A DNA stretch of 64,000 bases from contig NZ_MZXV01000050.1 of NCBI RefSeq assembly GCF_003253745.1, positions 62,001 to 126,000 of the forward strand. The letters are read 5' to 3'. A program made the position numbers and the translations under genes. How positions within the stretch are numbered: the first letter of the stretch is position 1; every line of letters starts with the position of its first letter. The notes below the pieces were generated by a model. The model was not told the DNA's origin. It did no database searches and worked only from the letters and a program-made list of their open reading frames with translations. Positions 26,860-35,380 of this stretch are shown in pieces. Origin of the DNA: Mesorhizobium kowhaii. Lineage in GTDB: Bacteria; Pseudomonadota; Alphaproteobacteria; Rhizobiales; Rhizobiaceae.

Positions 26860-28101
26860 TCATGCGGCGGCCTTCATGCGTCTCTTGACGAGTATGGCGC
26901 GCACGAACTTGTCCCATTTCGCCATGGCGGTGCGCTTTTCGGGCATATAGTTCCAGCGGTCATAGCTCTTGGAGCTGACGTCCTGCAGCGTGTGATTCTG
27001 CAAGCGATCCCGGATTTCCTTGGACAGGCCGGCCTTTCCGGCAAGCGTTTTCCATGTCCGCCGTAGATCGCGGTTTGTCACAAGCGGGATGACCTCACGG
27101 TCTCGCTGGCGCCACATGAACGAATAGAGGGTGCCGTGGCTCACCGCCTTGGACGGGTCGGTTGCGGAAGGAAAGAACCAGCCATGGACATTGGGTTTGA
27201 TTGACTCGATCAACTCGGCGGCGATCGTGGGCACGGGGATCGCGTGAGGCTTTCCGTTCTTCGTTTTCGACCAATCGATGATGCGTTCCTTCGCGTCCCA
27301 CTGGTCAACGTGCAACCGTGCAATCTCTTCTACACGCTGCCCGGTTAGCATGAGAATTCTGACCGCGCGGGTGTATGGCGGATGCACCGGGGTATCGGGG
27401 CATTCGAGCCAGCGATAGAGCCGGAGGAATTCATCCTCGTCCAGCCAGCGCGTTCCGACCTTCTTTGGTTCCGTCGGTATGCCCGCGGCGGGGTTGTAGA
27501 CGAGGCGAAAGCGACGGGCTGAGGCCGAGCGGTAGTCGTGCTCGGATTTCAGGCCCCAGCTATAAGCTGATCGAATGTAGCTTCGCACATGGTCTGCCAT
27601 CGAGCGCTTACCGCGCTCATAGATAGGGCGGATGAGCGCAGTGATTTCATCCGGTTCAATATCACGGGCAGGACGGTTACGTCCGAGCGTGTCAGCGATC
27701 TTGTTGAGACCCTTTTCCGCCTCCTTCCAGGACGGCTTCCCTGCCTCTTTGAGATGAGCGACATACGCTTCGAAGAGATCGGCGACGGTGCCTGGGCGGG
27801 TGTCGCCGGCGATCTTGATGCTGCGGCCTCTCTGGATCATCCCCGCGAGGTCGCGGTTGAACACCTCTCGTGCCTTGCTGAGAGGCATCGAGGGATATGA
27901 TCCGAGCTTCTTCTTTATGCGCTTCCGATCGCGCCATTGCTGGGCCATCCAGTCGGCGGTCACGCGGGTAGGCATAGGCTTCATGACGAGGACGAGGCGT
28001 CCAGTTCCGTGCCCTTCGCCATCAACGAGGCTGAGCTGTTTTCCAGTTTGCTCCACCTCTTTCAGGGCGCGGCGTATTTCTCCATCGGTAAGGCTTGGCA
28101 C
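26860..28101 (-). CDS. Site-specific tyrosine recombinase (island integrase)
   Basis: A 413-residue integrase with an N-terminal arm-binding part (KKKLGSYPSMPLSKAREV, as in P4-like integrases) and a catalytic domain with ILMLTGQRVEEIARL (first arginine), HAIPVP, LRRTWKTLAGKAGLS (second arginine) and SSKSYDRW (tyrosine nucleophile). The start lies about 150 bases from the broken end of radC, the normal position of an integrase next to its attachment site. It should excise or insert the island lying to the left. An imperfect inverted repeat (26811-26823 with 26858-26872) at its 3' end may terminate both convergent transcripts. Confidence 0.88.
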   Translation of the reverse strand: MPSLTDGEIRRALKEVEQTGKQLSLVDGEGHGTGRLVLVMKPMPTRVTADWMAQQWRDRKRIKKKLGSYPSMPLSKAREVFNRDLAGMIQRGRSIKIAGDTRPGTVADLFEAYVAHLKEAGKPSWKEAEKGLNKIADTLGRNRPARDIEPDEITALIRPIYERGKRSMADHVRSYIRSAYSWGLKSEHDYRSASARRFRLVYNPAAGIPTEPKKVGTRWLDEDEFLRLYRWLECPDTPVHPPYTRAVRILMLTGQRVEEIARLHVDQWDAKERIIDWSKTKNGKPHAIPVPTIAAELIESIKPNVHGWFFPSATDPSKAVSHGTLYSFMWRQRDREVIPLVTNRDLRRTWKTLAGKAGLSKEIRDRLQNHTLQDVSSKSYDRWNYMPEKRTAMAKWDKFVRAILVKRRMKAAA

Positions 28102-28248
28102 TGGGCTCTCCCATGGGCTTCCAAGTGGGGTCGCCAGACGGGTAGCAGGGGCCGGCGACTGGGGTCAAAAGGGCTTTCGATCCCCCTTAAACCGACCCCA
28201 ATATGCCATAATATCCGGTAATACGACAAGTCGAAAAATATAGATGAT

Positions 28249-28962
28249 TCAATGGGTAGTAGCGTGATCCAGCGTGATCGAACGAGGTTGAGTGGGATGG
28301 TTGTGCACCAGAATGATCGCGGTCGCCGAGAGGTCGAGCGCGCGCTTGATCACCTCGCGCGGGTAGACAGGCGTGTGGTCGACGGTGCCGACCTGTTGCA
28401 CCTCGTCGGCAATCAGCGCGTTCTTCTTGTCGAGGAACAGGATGCGGAACTGCTCGCGCTCCTCGAACGCCATTGCCGAGCGGCAGTAGTCGAGAAGCTG
28501 CGTCCATGAGGAAAGGATTTCGCGGCCACGGACCTCGCCGCGCGCCATGCGCTGTGCAGTCGCCGCGACGACCTTCAGATCGAGCGCCACCGCCGGGCCG
28601 ATGCCCTTGACCTCCTGCAGCAGGCCAACCGGGGCGCCAAGCACTTCAGCCAGCGTGCCGAAGCGCGCCAGCAATGCCTTGGCGACCGGTTTGGTGTCAG
28701 CGCGGGGGATCAGGCGAAAGAGCAGAAGTTCCAGAAGCTCGTAGTCGGGCAGGGCGTCCGGACCTGCCGAGGCAAAGCGTTCGCGCAAACGGTCGCGATG
28801 GCCGAGATAATGCGGCTTTTCCTCGCTCGGTTTTTCCTTGCTCGACTTGGCCTTCGCGGGAGGCCGGATCGGCACTTCGGAGAAGAAACCTCGCTCGTCG
28901 TCATCACTTCCTGTCCCCACAAGCCGCTCCGCATTTCCTGGCCGGAAGAACCGACGCAACAA
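28249..28962 (-). pseudogene. radC: RadC (JAB1/MPN-fold), C-terminus replaced by island insertion
   Basis: The 237-residue product has a normal RadC body: GHRDRLRERFASAGPDALPDYELLE helix-hairpin-helix part (read in segments), EVKGIGPAVALDLKVVA, FRILFLDKKNALIADE and YPREVIKRAL. It reaches the JAMM motif HNHP, but instead of the S-x7-D completion and about 40 more residues it ends in 14 unrelated residues. The serine/aspartate metal site is therefore lost. RadC proteins are widespread and their role in repair is uncertain. The gene directly follows map on the same strand, two bases apart, which is backbone order. Confidence 0.8.
28294..28320. other. Probable attachment-site junction of the island within radC
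   Basis: Reading radC on the minus strand, the code is normal through the metal-binding HNHP (28294-28305) and then departs from the family, where SGDPTPS would be expected. The sequence left of 28294 therefore belongs to the island, and the crossover core probably lies at or just right of this point. A 10-base direct repeat (AGCGTGATC, 28261-28269 and 28271-28279) sits just inside the island. The matching right-hand copy and the missing radC end are not in the window. Confidence 0.5.
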
Positions 28963-28964
28963 GT

Positions 28965-29792
28965 TTAGGCCGGCAGGCCGGGGCGGTCGAGCTTGTTGGG
29001 CGACAGCGTGAAAATCTCGCAGCCGGTGTCGGTCACGGCGATCGTGTGCTCGTACTGTGCCGACAGCGAGCGGTCGCGGGTCACCGCGGTCCAGCCATCC
29101 GACAGGACTTTTACATGCGGCCGGCCGAGATTGATCATCGGCTCGACGGTGAAGATCATGCCGGGCCGCATCTCGACGCCCTCATTGGCGCTGCCATAGT
29201 GCAGGATGTTCGGCGCGTCATGGAAAAGCTGGCCGACGCCGTGGCCGCAGAAGTCGCGCACCACCGAGCAGCGCTCAGCCTCGGCATAGGTCTGGATGGC
29301 GGCACCGATGGCGCCGGTGCGGGCGCCGGGCCTGATCGCCGCAATGCCGCGCATCAGGCATTCATGGGTGACTTCGAGCAAGCGCTCGGCGGCGCGCTTG
29401 ATCGTGCCGACCGGGTACATGCGCGAGGAATCGCCGTGCCAGCCGTCGAGGATGTAGGTGACGTCGATGTTGACGATGTCGCCGTCCTTGAGCGGTTTGT
29501 TGTCGGGGATGCCATGGCACACGACATGGTTGATCGAGGTGCAGGACGATTTGGTGTAGCCGCGATAGTTCAGCGTCGCCGGCAGCGCGCCGTGGTCCAT
29601 GCCGAATTCGAAGACGAAGCGGTCGATGGTTTCGGTGGTGACGCCGGGCTCGACCATCGGCACCAGTTCGTCGAGGCAGCGCGCGGTGAGATCGCAGGCC
29701 TTGCGCATCCCGACAAAGCCTTCTTCGCCATAGAGGCGGATCTGGCCGGTGTTTCTGAGTGGTGCCGTGGCGGCGTCGAGGTAGGTGACCAT
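28965..29792 (-). CDS. map: Type I methionine aminopeptidase
   Basis: A 275-residue enzyme from the ATG at 29792 (MVTYLDAATAPL), which removes the N-terminal methionine from new proteins. The metal-binding pitta-bread fold is complete: SINHVVCHGIPD, DGDIVNIDVTYILDGWHGD (two aspartates), VRDFCGHGVGQLFH (histidine), FTVEPMI and YEHTIAVTD (two glutamates). A longer open frame to 29858 exists but lacks conservation. It is an essential housekeeping gene and, with radC, marks chromosomal backbone. Confidence 0.93.
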   Translation of the reverse strand: MVTYLDAATAPLRNTGQIRLYGEEGFVGMRKACDLTARCLDELVPMVEPGVTTETIDRFVFEFGMDHGALPATLNYRGYTKSSCTSINHVVCHGIPDNKPLKDGDIVNIDVTYILDGWHGDSSRMYPVGTIKRAAERLLEVTHECLMRGIAAIRPGARTGAIGAAIQTYAEAERCSVVRDFCGHGVGQLFHDAPNILHYGSANEGVEMRPGMIFTVEPMINLGRPHVKVLSDGWTAVTRDRSLSAQYEHTIAVTDTGCEIFTLSPNKLDRPGLPA

Positions 29793-29910
29793 TTTGTCCG
29801 TATAGCTAGGTAGGACCCTGCAAGAGGGCCGACGTGAAAATCTCCCCAGATTTGGCACTTGAGGGCAAAAGGTTCAAGGAAGAACTGCTCGATGCAGCCG
29901 TGCATCTCGG

Positions 29911-30060
29911 GATATTCGCCTTAAGGCGTATTGATATTCAGGTGATGCTGGCCGGCAAACGCTGGTTTTCTGCGCTTTCGGTGCTCACGTACTTTAAGTA
30001 CGCTCCGCTCCGGTTCTCGAAAACCAGCGTTTTCAACTCGGCCTGACCTGAATCTCAACA
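29911..30060. repeat. Nested palindromic intergenic repeat (REP/RIME-like)
   Basis: Several inverted repeats are nested. The 12-base palindrome CGCCTTAAGGCG lies at 29917-29928. A 13-base perfect stem AAACGCTGGTTTT (29957-29969) pairs with 30020-30032. Inside it CGTACTT-T-AAGTACG (29988-30002) forms the apex. An outer ATTCAGGT (29936-29943) pairs with ACCTGAAT (30046-30053). The whole can fold into one long hairpin between divergent map and the next gene. The layout resembles multi-copy palindromic elements of rhizobia. Confidence 0.65.
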
Positions 30061-30139
30061 CACCTTGGTATGGGGCGAGGTCTTGCCGGCTTTTGCCCGG
30101 CTTGCTTTCCTTTCTGGCCATCGTGCGTTAGGGCGAGTG

Positions 30140-30562
30140 ATGTTTTCGAGACCGCTTCCCTTCACGGCGGCCAAGCGCACCAGATTGCTTGAAGCGCCGC
30201 TGACGACAGCCTGCTCATGCCTGATGGGCATGGTGCTGCTGGCGATGCTGTGCCTCGGCCGCCCGGACGTGCCAGCCTTCGCGGACGCTGCATCGGGCGG
30301 CGCCAGCATCGGCCTGGAACGGTCTGGAGAGGTGGCGGCGCTGTTGCGTGTCACCGGCAAGGCGCAGGCGCTGGAGGTTCGTGCCGCGCGGCCGGCCCTG
30401 GTCAAGTTCGCCAGCGGCCATGCCGCTTTGCCGGTTCTCGACGCTGTTTTTCTTTGGCTTGAACGGTCTTCGCCGAAAGCGGTTATTTCGGGATTCGGAG
30501 CGCCCTCGGGTCCCAGGGCAAATGCCCATCAGCCGCGCGGGCCGCCGACCATCGCGGCCTGA
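30140..30562 (+). CDS. Hypothetical protein with one N-terminal hydrophobic segment
   Basis: An open frame of about 140 residues from the ATG at 30140 (GGGCGAG upstream); the frame is open from 30065. One hydrophobic stretch (SCLMGMVLLAMLCLG) near residue 33 could be a signal anchor, followed by an alanine-rich tail. I do not recognise it. Codon use is plausible, but the opposite strand is open as well, so coding status is uncertain. Confidence 0.35.
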   Translation: MFSRPLPFTAAKRTRLLEAPLTTACSCLMGMVLLAMLCLGRPDVPAFADAASGGASIGLERSGEVAALLRVTGKAQALEVRAARPALVKFASGHAALPVLDAVFLWLERSSPKAVISGFGAPSGPRANAHQPRGPPTIAA

Positions 30563-30673
30563 GCGGTCGAGGACCGCAGCTTCACACCATACCTATCCCT
30601 GTTCGCGTCGTGATCGTGCGGCGGCTGTCGGCCGCGCACCGATCGTGCGGCGCGTCGTTTCCGGACTATTTCA

Positions 30674-30910
30674 ATGCAACGCATCAAGACATTCAAAACC
30701 CTGTCGCGCGCCGCCTCGGCGGCCGCGTTCCTTTCCGTCCAGGCGCTCATCTGCATCGGAACCGTTTATTGGGCGCTTGCCGAGACGCTCGGCCTGTCGG
30801 CAATGGCGGCACTTGTTCTCGGGGGCATCTTCGCCGTGCCGACGATATTTGTGCTGATCACTGCCACCCGCATGGCTTTCGACGCGGAGACAGATCCGGC
30901 GAACCAGTAA
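30674..30910 (+). CDS. Small membrane protein, two transmembrane helices
   Basis: A 78-residue protein with a basic start (MQRIKTFKTLSRAAS) and two hydrophobic helices (AFLSVQALICIGTVYWAL and AALVLGGIFAVPTIFVLI) joined by a short loop, ending in a polar tail. Small two-helix inner-membrane proteins like this are common in rhizobia; no function is known to me. It stands alone in a run of short plus-strand genes. Confidence 0.65.
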   Translation: MQRIKTFKTLSRAASAAAFLSVQALICIGTVYWALAETLGLSAMAALVLGGIFAVPTIFVLITATRMAFDAETDPANQ

Positions 30911-31048
30911 GCTTGGCGGCTTCCGGGCGGTCGCGGTCACGCAGTGGTCGCGACCGCAGTGACGACACATTTCTGGGCCAAAAGCGGTCAAACCAACTTT
31001 TGACGACGAACCGCGCTGCATCGGTGACGCCAGTTCGGGAGATAGGAA

Positions 31049-31345
31049 ATGGACAGACTGCAATTCGAGGTGCCGGTGCGGATCGCACCCGCGCCCGGCC
31101 TGCCAGTCGAGGAGATTTACAGCGTCGAACAGGCGCTCGATATTCTTCAGGACTGGCCTGTGCGCCGTCAGGGCCCGATCTATCAGAAGGCGTTCAACGC
31201 CTGCTTTGGTGCCACGGTGGACGTGGTCAAGACCGAAGACGCCTGCCGCGCGTTCATGGCGTTTTGTCGTACGAGCGGACTGATGGCCAGGGACATGATG
31301 ACGCCGCGCAAGCGTGGCGGCGAGGCGAGAACGTTGCAGGCTTGA
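31049..31345 (+). CDS. DUF982 domain protein
   Basis: A 98-residue protein with the DUF982 layout: strand region FEVPVRIAPAPG, then IYSVEQALDILQDWPVRRQG and a helical second half with the small-residue AFMAFCRTSGLM. DUF982 occurs in many paralogues in rhizobia; its function is unknown. A GAGATAGGAAATG context gives a fair ribosome site. Confidence 0.8.
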   Translation: MDRLQFEVPVRIAPAPGLPVEEIYSVEQALDILQDWPVRRQGPIYQKAFNACFGATVDVVKTEDACRAFMAFCRTSGLMARDMMTPRKRGGEARTLQA

Positions 31346-31564
31346 AGCCGTCCACCGTTTCGCTTGTCCCGATTGAACATCAACGATCGTGTTTGAACGC
31401 ACACGGCGATGCCGTGGGGGGATCATTGCGTTCCTTTCGTCCCCGACGACTGCACCAGGACGCGTCAATGCCAACGCCGTTAAGCTTCCGTTTCCACCTT
31501 GGCGGCTACGCCATTGCTTGTTCAGCAATGGTTGATTCGTTGCGTCAGTTCATGGTTCGGAAAG

Positions 31565-31828
31565 ATGTCCCCAGAAAAAGTCCGTGCGTTCCCGATCGAC
31601 CGTCAGGTATTTTTGGTGAGAGAGGTTGCCGCCAAGCTCGGCAATCTGCATGGCGAGCCGGCCACCTCGTTCTGGAGAGCCAAGGCGTCGGAGTTGCTCG
31701 ATCTCGTGGTCGGATCCGGCAGAGACAAAATAGCAGCCGGCGATGAAGTGCGCAGGTTCTTCCTTGCCGTACAGAGAGAGATGTCGGGCGGCACGGCCGC
31801 GGAGTCGACACCAATTCTTTCCGCTTGA
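31565..31828 (+). CDS. DUF6074-like small protein
   Basis: An 87-residue protein from the ATG at 31565, preceded by GGAAAG (frame open from 31499). The order AFPIDRQVFLVREVAAKL, FWRAKASELLDLVV, EVRRFFLAVQREM matches the general pattern of DUF6074 proteins, which also occur at 58830-59120 in this window. Function unknown. The family assignment is by eye and tentative. Confidence 0.6.
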   Translation: MSPEKVRAFPIDRQVFLVREVAAKLGNLHGEPATSFWRAKASELLDLVVGSGRDKIAAGDEVRRFFLAVQREMSGGTAAESTPILSA

Positions 31829-32217
31829 AGCAAAAACTGCTCTACAAGGTTACGCTATTTCTAATTGCGCGTAGATGCTCGCCGTTGCGGTGACCATGCG
31901 ACGACGCCAATAACTCCGCCAGACGGACCTTGGTCTCAGTTTGCCGGCGCATAAGTCCTGTCGCGAACGCGGGCCGTCCGATTCTGCACCATAGCGGGTC
32001 ACTTGTCGCTCGTCTCCGTCGTTGCGCTGTTAGCGAATGGTAAACTATCCCGGCAATCGCTCGCGCGGGACGCAAGCTTTTTGTTCGTCCTAGCTGCCTT
32101 GCATACGCTTCGATCAGCCAACGAACCCTTTCTTTTGCAAACCAATAGCTTACAGATCAAAAATGAACTGAACTTTTTAGTCATTCGTTCATACATGCGT
32201 GCTTTCTAATCCATCTC
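31829..32217. other. Gene-free stretch before the TadG-like gene
   Basis: About 390 bases without a convincing gene. Short open frames exist on both strands but have no recognisable family pattern or good ribosome site. The last 100 bases before 32218 are A/T-rich, consistent with the promoter of the pilus-type genes. Confidence 0.5.
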
Positions 32218-33444
32218 ATGACCTTCAGTTGCTTTACCCGAATTTGGCTTATAGCGAACGGCATATGCCGGGGCACGAACGCAAACGTTGCCACCATCTT
32301 CGCCCTGACCTTGCCGATCGTTATCGGCGCCGCAGGCTTCGGGGTGGAGACCTCCTACTGGTACTACAACAGCCTGAAACTACAGGCGACGGCCGATGCC
32401 GCGGCCTTTGCCGGCGCGCTCGAACAGATATCAGGTTCCGACAAGCCGGCGATCATCGCGGCCGCGACCCAGTCGGCCGCGACAAACGGGCTGGGCTCCG
32501 GCACGATCGTCGTCAATACGCCACCAGCGTCTGGACCGAATACGGCGAAGAAGGCGGTCGAGGTCATCGTTGGCCAGAACCTCGACCGGATGTTCACCGC
32601 GATCTTCACGCAGGCCCAGGTTCCCGAACATGCGAGGGCGGTAGCCCTCATCACCGATGCCTCGAAGGCCTGCATGCGCGCGCTCGATCCGACCGCCTCG
32701 CAGGCTGTGCTATTTTCCGGCAATACCACCGTGAAGGTCATCGGCTGCTCGGTGATGGCCAATTCGATCGCCCCAGACGCCATCAAGCTTCAGGGCTCGG
32801 CGGGGCTCCAGGTCGATTGCCTGATATCGGCAGGCGGCGTCTCTCTCAGCAATCCCGTCACGACCGTCTGCGCGGCCCCGATCACCCAGGCGCTGCCTGC
32901 CGCCGATCCATTTGCCGACCTGCCGGCCCCGGCGGCCTCGAACCCTTGCCAGAACGACAACAAGGCGACGCTGAGCCCAGGCACCTATTGCAGCGGCATG
33001 ACGCTGAAGGGCAATGTCACCCTCTCGCCCGGCGTCTATGTCGTTCAGGGCGATTTCAAGATAAACGCCAATGCGGCCATCATCGGCAGCGGTGTGACCA
33101 TCTTCATGTCGGGCAGTTCGACCGTCAGCATGAATGGCAACGCCTCCGTGAAGCTCAGCGCGCCGACCTCGGGCACCTATTCCGGTGTGCTGTTCTACGG
33201 CGACAGGACCGGCAACAGCGCATCCAGCACATTCAATGGCACAGCGGATTCGCTGCTAACCGGGGCCATCTACTTCTCCAAACAGCAAGTGAATTATCTA
33301 GGCAATTTCTCGGGCAACAGCGGCTGCACCCAGGTCGTCGCCAATACGATTCAATGGTCCGGCAGCACAACCGTCAACCAGGATTGCACGAGCCTCGGAA
33401 TGCGCGACATTCCGGCGGCGCAGTCCGTGGCGCTGGTCGAGTAA
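32218..33444 (+). CDS. TadG-like pilus-assembly/secreted protein
   Basis: A 408-residue protein. Near the N-terminus is the TadE/TadG-type hydrophobic helix (VATIFALTLPIVIGAAGFGVE), followed by the usual ETSYWYYNSLKLQATADAAA-like segment in which new residues face the periplasm. The rest is a serine/threonine/glycine-rich exported domain with paired cysteines. Such proteins are minor components of tight-adherence (Flp/Tad) systems, but no cpa/tad motor or secretin genes are in the window, so this is an orphan group. Two TadE-like genes follow within 10 bases. Confidence 0.8.
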   Translation: MTFSCFTRIWLIANGICRGTNANVATIFALTLPIVIGAAGFGVETSYWYYNSLKLQATADAAAFAGALEQISGSDKPAIIAAATQSAATNGLGSGTIVVNTPPASGPNTAKKAVEVIVGQNLDRMFTAIFTQAQVPEHARAVALITDASKACMRALDPTASQAVLFSGNTTVKVIGCSVMANSIAPDAIKLQGSAGLQVDCLISAGGVSLSNPVTTVCAAPITQALPAADPFADLPAPAASNPCQNDNKATLSPGTYCSGMTLKGNVTLSPGVYVVQGDFKINANAAIIGSGVTIFMSGSSTVSMNGNASVKLSAPTSGTYSGVLFYGDRTGNSASSTFNGTADSLLTGAIYFSKQQVNYLGNFSGNSGCTQVVANTIQWSGSTTVNQDCTSLGMRDIPAAQSVALVE

Positions 33445-33450
33445 CCTGCC

Positions 33451-33891
33451 ATGGAGCGCCGATCGATGCCGATGCTGCGCGATGATGCGGGGGTTGCCGC
33501 GGTCGAGTTCGCGATGGTCCTGCCCTTCCTGTGCCTGGCGCTGCTCGGCATCGTGGACGGCTGGTCTTATATGACGAGCTCGCTGTCGATGCGCGCCGGC
33601 GTGAAGACTGCCGCGAATCTGATCATGGCAGGATCGACCGATGATACGGCGACCCAGGCCGTTGCCATTTCGAGCTGGGAGAACCGGCCGGCGGATGGCC
33701 AGGTCACGCTAAGCCGGGTTTACATGTGCGGGACGACCGTGGTCGACGCTTCCACCTTGTGCAGTGGACCGAAGGTGCCATCGGTCTATGTTCAGATCCA
33801 GGCATCGGCCACCTGGGTGCCGCCTTTCACCTTCGGCGCATTTTCCGCCCCCAGTGTCATTGGCCACCTGGAGATGATCCGTGTCCGCTAG
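33451..33891 (+). CDS. TadE-like pseudopilin
   Basis: A 146-residue protein with the TadE signature: a short basic leader, then GVAAVEFAMVLPFLCLALLGIVDG, in which the glutamate sits five residues after a small-residue cleavage region as in type IV-type pseudopilins. The remainder is a periplasmic domain with one CxxxxxxxxxC pair. It begins six bases after the TadG-like gene and overlaps the next TadE-like gene by 11 bases, so the three form one operon. Confidence 0.82.
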   Translation: MERRSMPMLRDDAGVAAVEFAMVLPFLCLALLGIVDGWSYMTSSLSMRAGVKTAANLIMAGSTDDTATQAVAISSWENRPADGQVTLSRVYMCGTTVVDASTLCSGPKVPSVYVQIQASATWVPPFTFGAFSAPSVIGHLEMIRVR

Positions 33892-34288
33892 GGCAAGCGC
33901 GTTCAGGCGGGATCGATCGGGCGGGGCCGGGTTGGAATTCGCCCTGATCGCGCCCTTCGTCATCATGCTGCTGTTCGGGATCTTCGCCTTCGGCTGGTCG
34001 ATGAACTCCGTGTCCAGCGTTCGCTATGTGTTGGAGACATCATCACGCTCGCTGCAGCTTCGGAACACGCTGACCCAGGCCGACATCCAATCCATCGCCA
34101 CACAGAAATTGCAGGCCTTGGGTATGAGGGATGTGAACGTCACGATCGCCATCGATCCGGCGAGCGGTGGCTTCCGCATGGCGCATCTGACCGCCACCTA
34201 TGCCTTCGTCATCGACTTCCCTTACTTCAGCGCCTTCCCGATCAACTACGCGACCACCGTTACCGTGCCGCTGCTGGTCGGCAGTTAG
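33881..34288 (+). CDS. Second TadE-like pseudopilin
   Basis: A 135-residue protein starting with a GTG at 33881, inside the end of the previous gene. It has GGAGLEFALIAPFVIMLLFGIFAF, the same prepilin-type helix, and a C-terminal VTVPLLVG strand typical of TadE proteins. Overlap with the upstream gene indicates coupled translation. The pair of TadE paralogues plus TadG suggests a heteromeric minor pilin complex. Confidence 0.82.
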   Translation: MSARASAFRRDRSGGAGLEFALIAPFVIMLLFGIFAFGWSMNSVSSVRYVLETSSRSLQLRNTLTQADIQSIATQKLQALGMRDVNVTIAIDPASGGFRMAHLTATYAFVIDFPYFSAFPINYATTVTVPLLVGS

Positions 34289-34303
34289 GCGCATGGTCCG
34301 TCT

Positions 34304-34490
34304 GGAGGTCGCAGAGCCCGCAACGCGGACACCGCTCGGCTGGCGCTGGTAACCTCCTGCACGCGCCCCCTGCGCGAGTAAGAACGCACAGGCAAGTGCC
34401 ATCGTAGGCTGCCTCGGGCACCAGCCCCGCCGGGGTTAGTCGGCAGCGGGGGGTGGCTTTGTGGGGCCCCTATCAGGGGAGTCCAGCCGT
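34304..34490. repeat. Dispersed intergenic repeat, copy 1 (in a gene-free stretch)
   Basis: Two blocks here recur at 62165-62300. The first is GAGCCCGCAACGCGGAC with the following CCGCTCGGCT. The second is GGGGCCCCTATCAG with the preceding guanine-rich GTCGGCAG run. A shorter relative is at 43485-43545. Identity is high within blocks and the spacer differs. The element lies between the TadE gene and the minus-strand membrane-protein gene. No gene is convincing in 34289-34837, although an unassigned minus-strand frame starts at 34821. Confidence 0.55.
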
Positions 34491-34837
34491 TCACGTTCAG
34501 GACCCTGATAGCCGCTCTCGCTCCCCAAAAGCCCAAATCGCTCCGAAAGACGGAGTTCGACCCAACGGTGACCTTCTTCATTGTCCGCGTTGCGAATGGC
34601 GGCGATGCGCCTGATAGCGGCCGCCGAGTATCACTTAACCCTTGCCTGAAAGCAGACATCAGCTCGACAGGGTCCGCACCGCACCGCAACTCAATGCCGA
34701 TGACGGCACCGAGCAGCGCGCCGGCGGTGGCGACGATCACGGTGCTTTTCGTGGTTTCGTGGCAAACCGCCTCTAGCAACTTGGAGCAGGCTGCAGCTGC
34801 ATTTGACCCAACATTCAGCATGTCGGCGAGCCTTGCT

Positions 34838-35059
34838 TCAGTTATAGCGAGACTTCAAAATGCGGCCAATCTGGACTAGGTTCAGTAGCACAAAGAAGAC
34901 ATTCCAGCCGACGACGTTCATGAGCGGCGTCGGCTGGCTGTAAAAATACACGGCGAGGCAGATTGCGGCCGTTGTGGTGAGGATCCTCAACCGCAAAATA
35001 TCCAAGGTGAAGTAGGCGACCACATACATGATATTCGCCATGTTTATAAGAATTTCCAT
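34838..35059 (-). CDS. Small integral membrane protein
   Basis: A 73-residue, mostly hydrophobic protein: IMYVVAYFTLDILRLRILT, TAAICLAVYFYSQP and VVGWNVFFVLLNLVQIGRIL suggest two or three membrane helices, with a basic C-terminus (LKSRYN). It resembles the small YgjV/Popeye-type membrane N-termini in general layout only. A GGAAC ribosome site precedes the ATG. It lies 28 bases downstream of a DUF1127 gene on the same strand. Confidence 0.65.
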   Translation of the reverse strand: MEILINMANIMYVVAYFTLDILRLRILTTTAAICLAVYFYSQPTPLMNVVGWNVFFVLLNLVQIGRILKSRYN

Positions 35060-35087
35060 GTCTTTAGTTCCATTTGATGGCGAGCAC

Positions 35088-35246
35088 TCAGATGCGATCG
35101 TCCTTGAGATGCTCTCGAACGGCGTAGGAGATCGCAGCGCGGCGAATGCCTATGTCCTTCAGAATATGATCAGGTAGTTCGTGCAAAGCCCTTTCGGCTC
35201 TGCGCGCCCTCAGTCCGATCGAAACGCGCTTTAGGTATTGAAACAT
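35088..35246 (-). CDS. DUF1127 (YjiS-like) small protein
   Basis: A 52-residue protein encoded on the minus strand. It begins MFQYLKRVSIGLRARRAERA, continues with LHELPDHILKDIGIRR and ends HLKDDRI. The arginine-rich first helix followed by L-x-D-I-G-I-x-R is the DUF1127 hallmark. These proteins affect RNA and phosphate/carbon control in some alphaproteobacteria. A GTGGAGAAA ribosome site lies just before the ATG. Confidence 0.8.
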   Translation of the reverse strand: MFQYLKRVSIGLRARRAERALHELPDHILKDIGIRRAAISYAVREHLKDDRI

Positions 35247-35380
35247 CGTTTTCTCCACTGGTCAGGAATCGCAGCGCCAAGGAATGCGGGCAGGGCCGCT
35301 CCAAGCGCCGTTCTGTTCATTGCTTACTGGTTGGATGACGCTGCCTCACGTTGACCACGCGAGGCAGCGACTGGAGGTCG

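Noticed and set aside
26811..26872. Strong terminator between DUF4420 and the integrase
   Set aside because: The inverted repeat is imperfect, has a loop of more than 30 bases and overlaps the integrase stop, so I only mention it in the integrase entry.
30065..30139. Upstream start for the hypothetical gene at 30140
   Set aside because: No ribosome site, and the first residues come from sequence just after the palindromic repeat.
34285..34821. 178-codon minus-strand frame after the TadE gene
   Set aside because: Only its first third looks protein-like; the rest runs through the dispersed repeat, so I could not support it as a gene.
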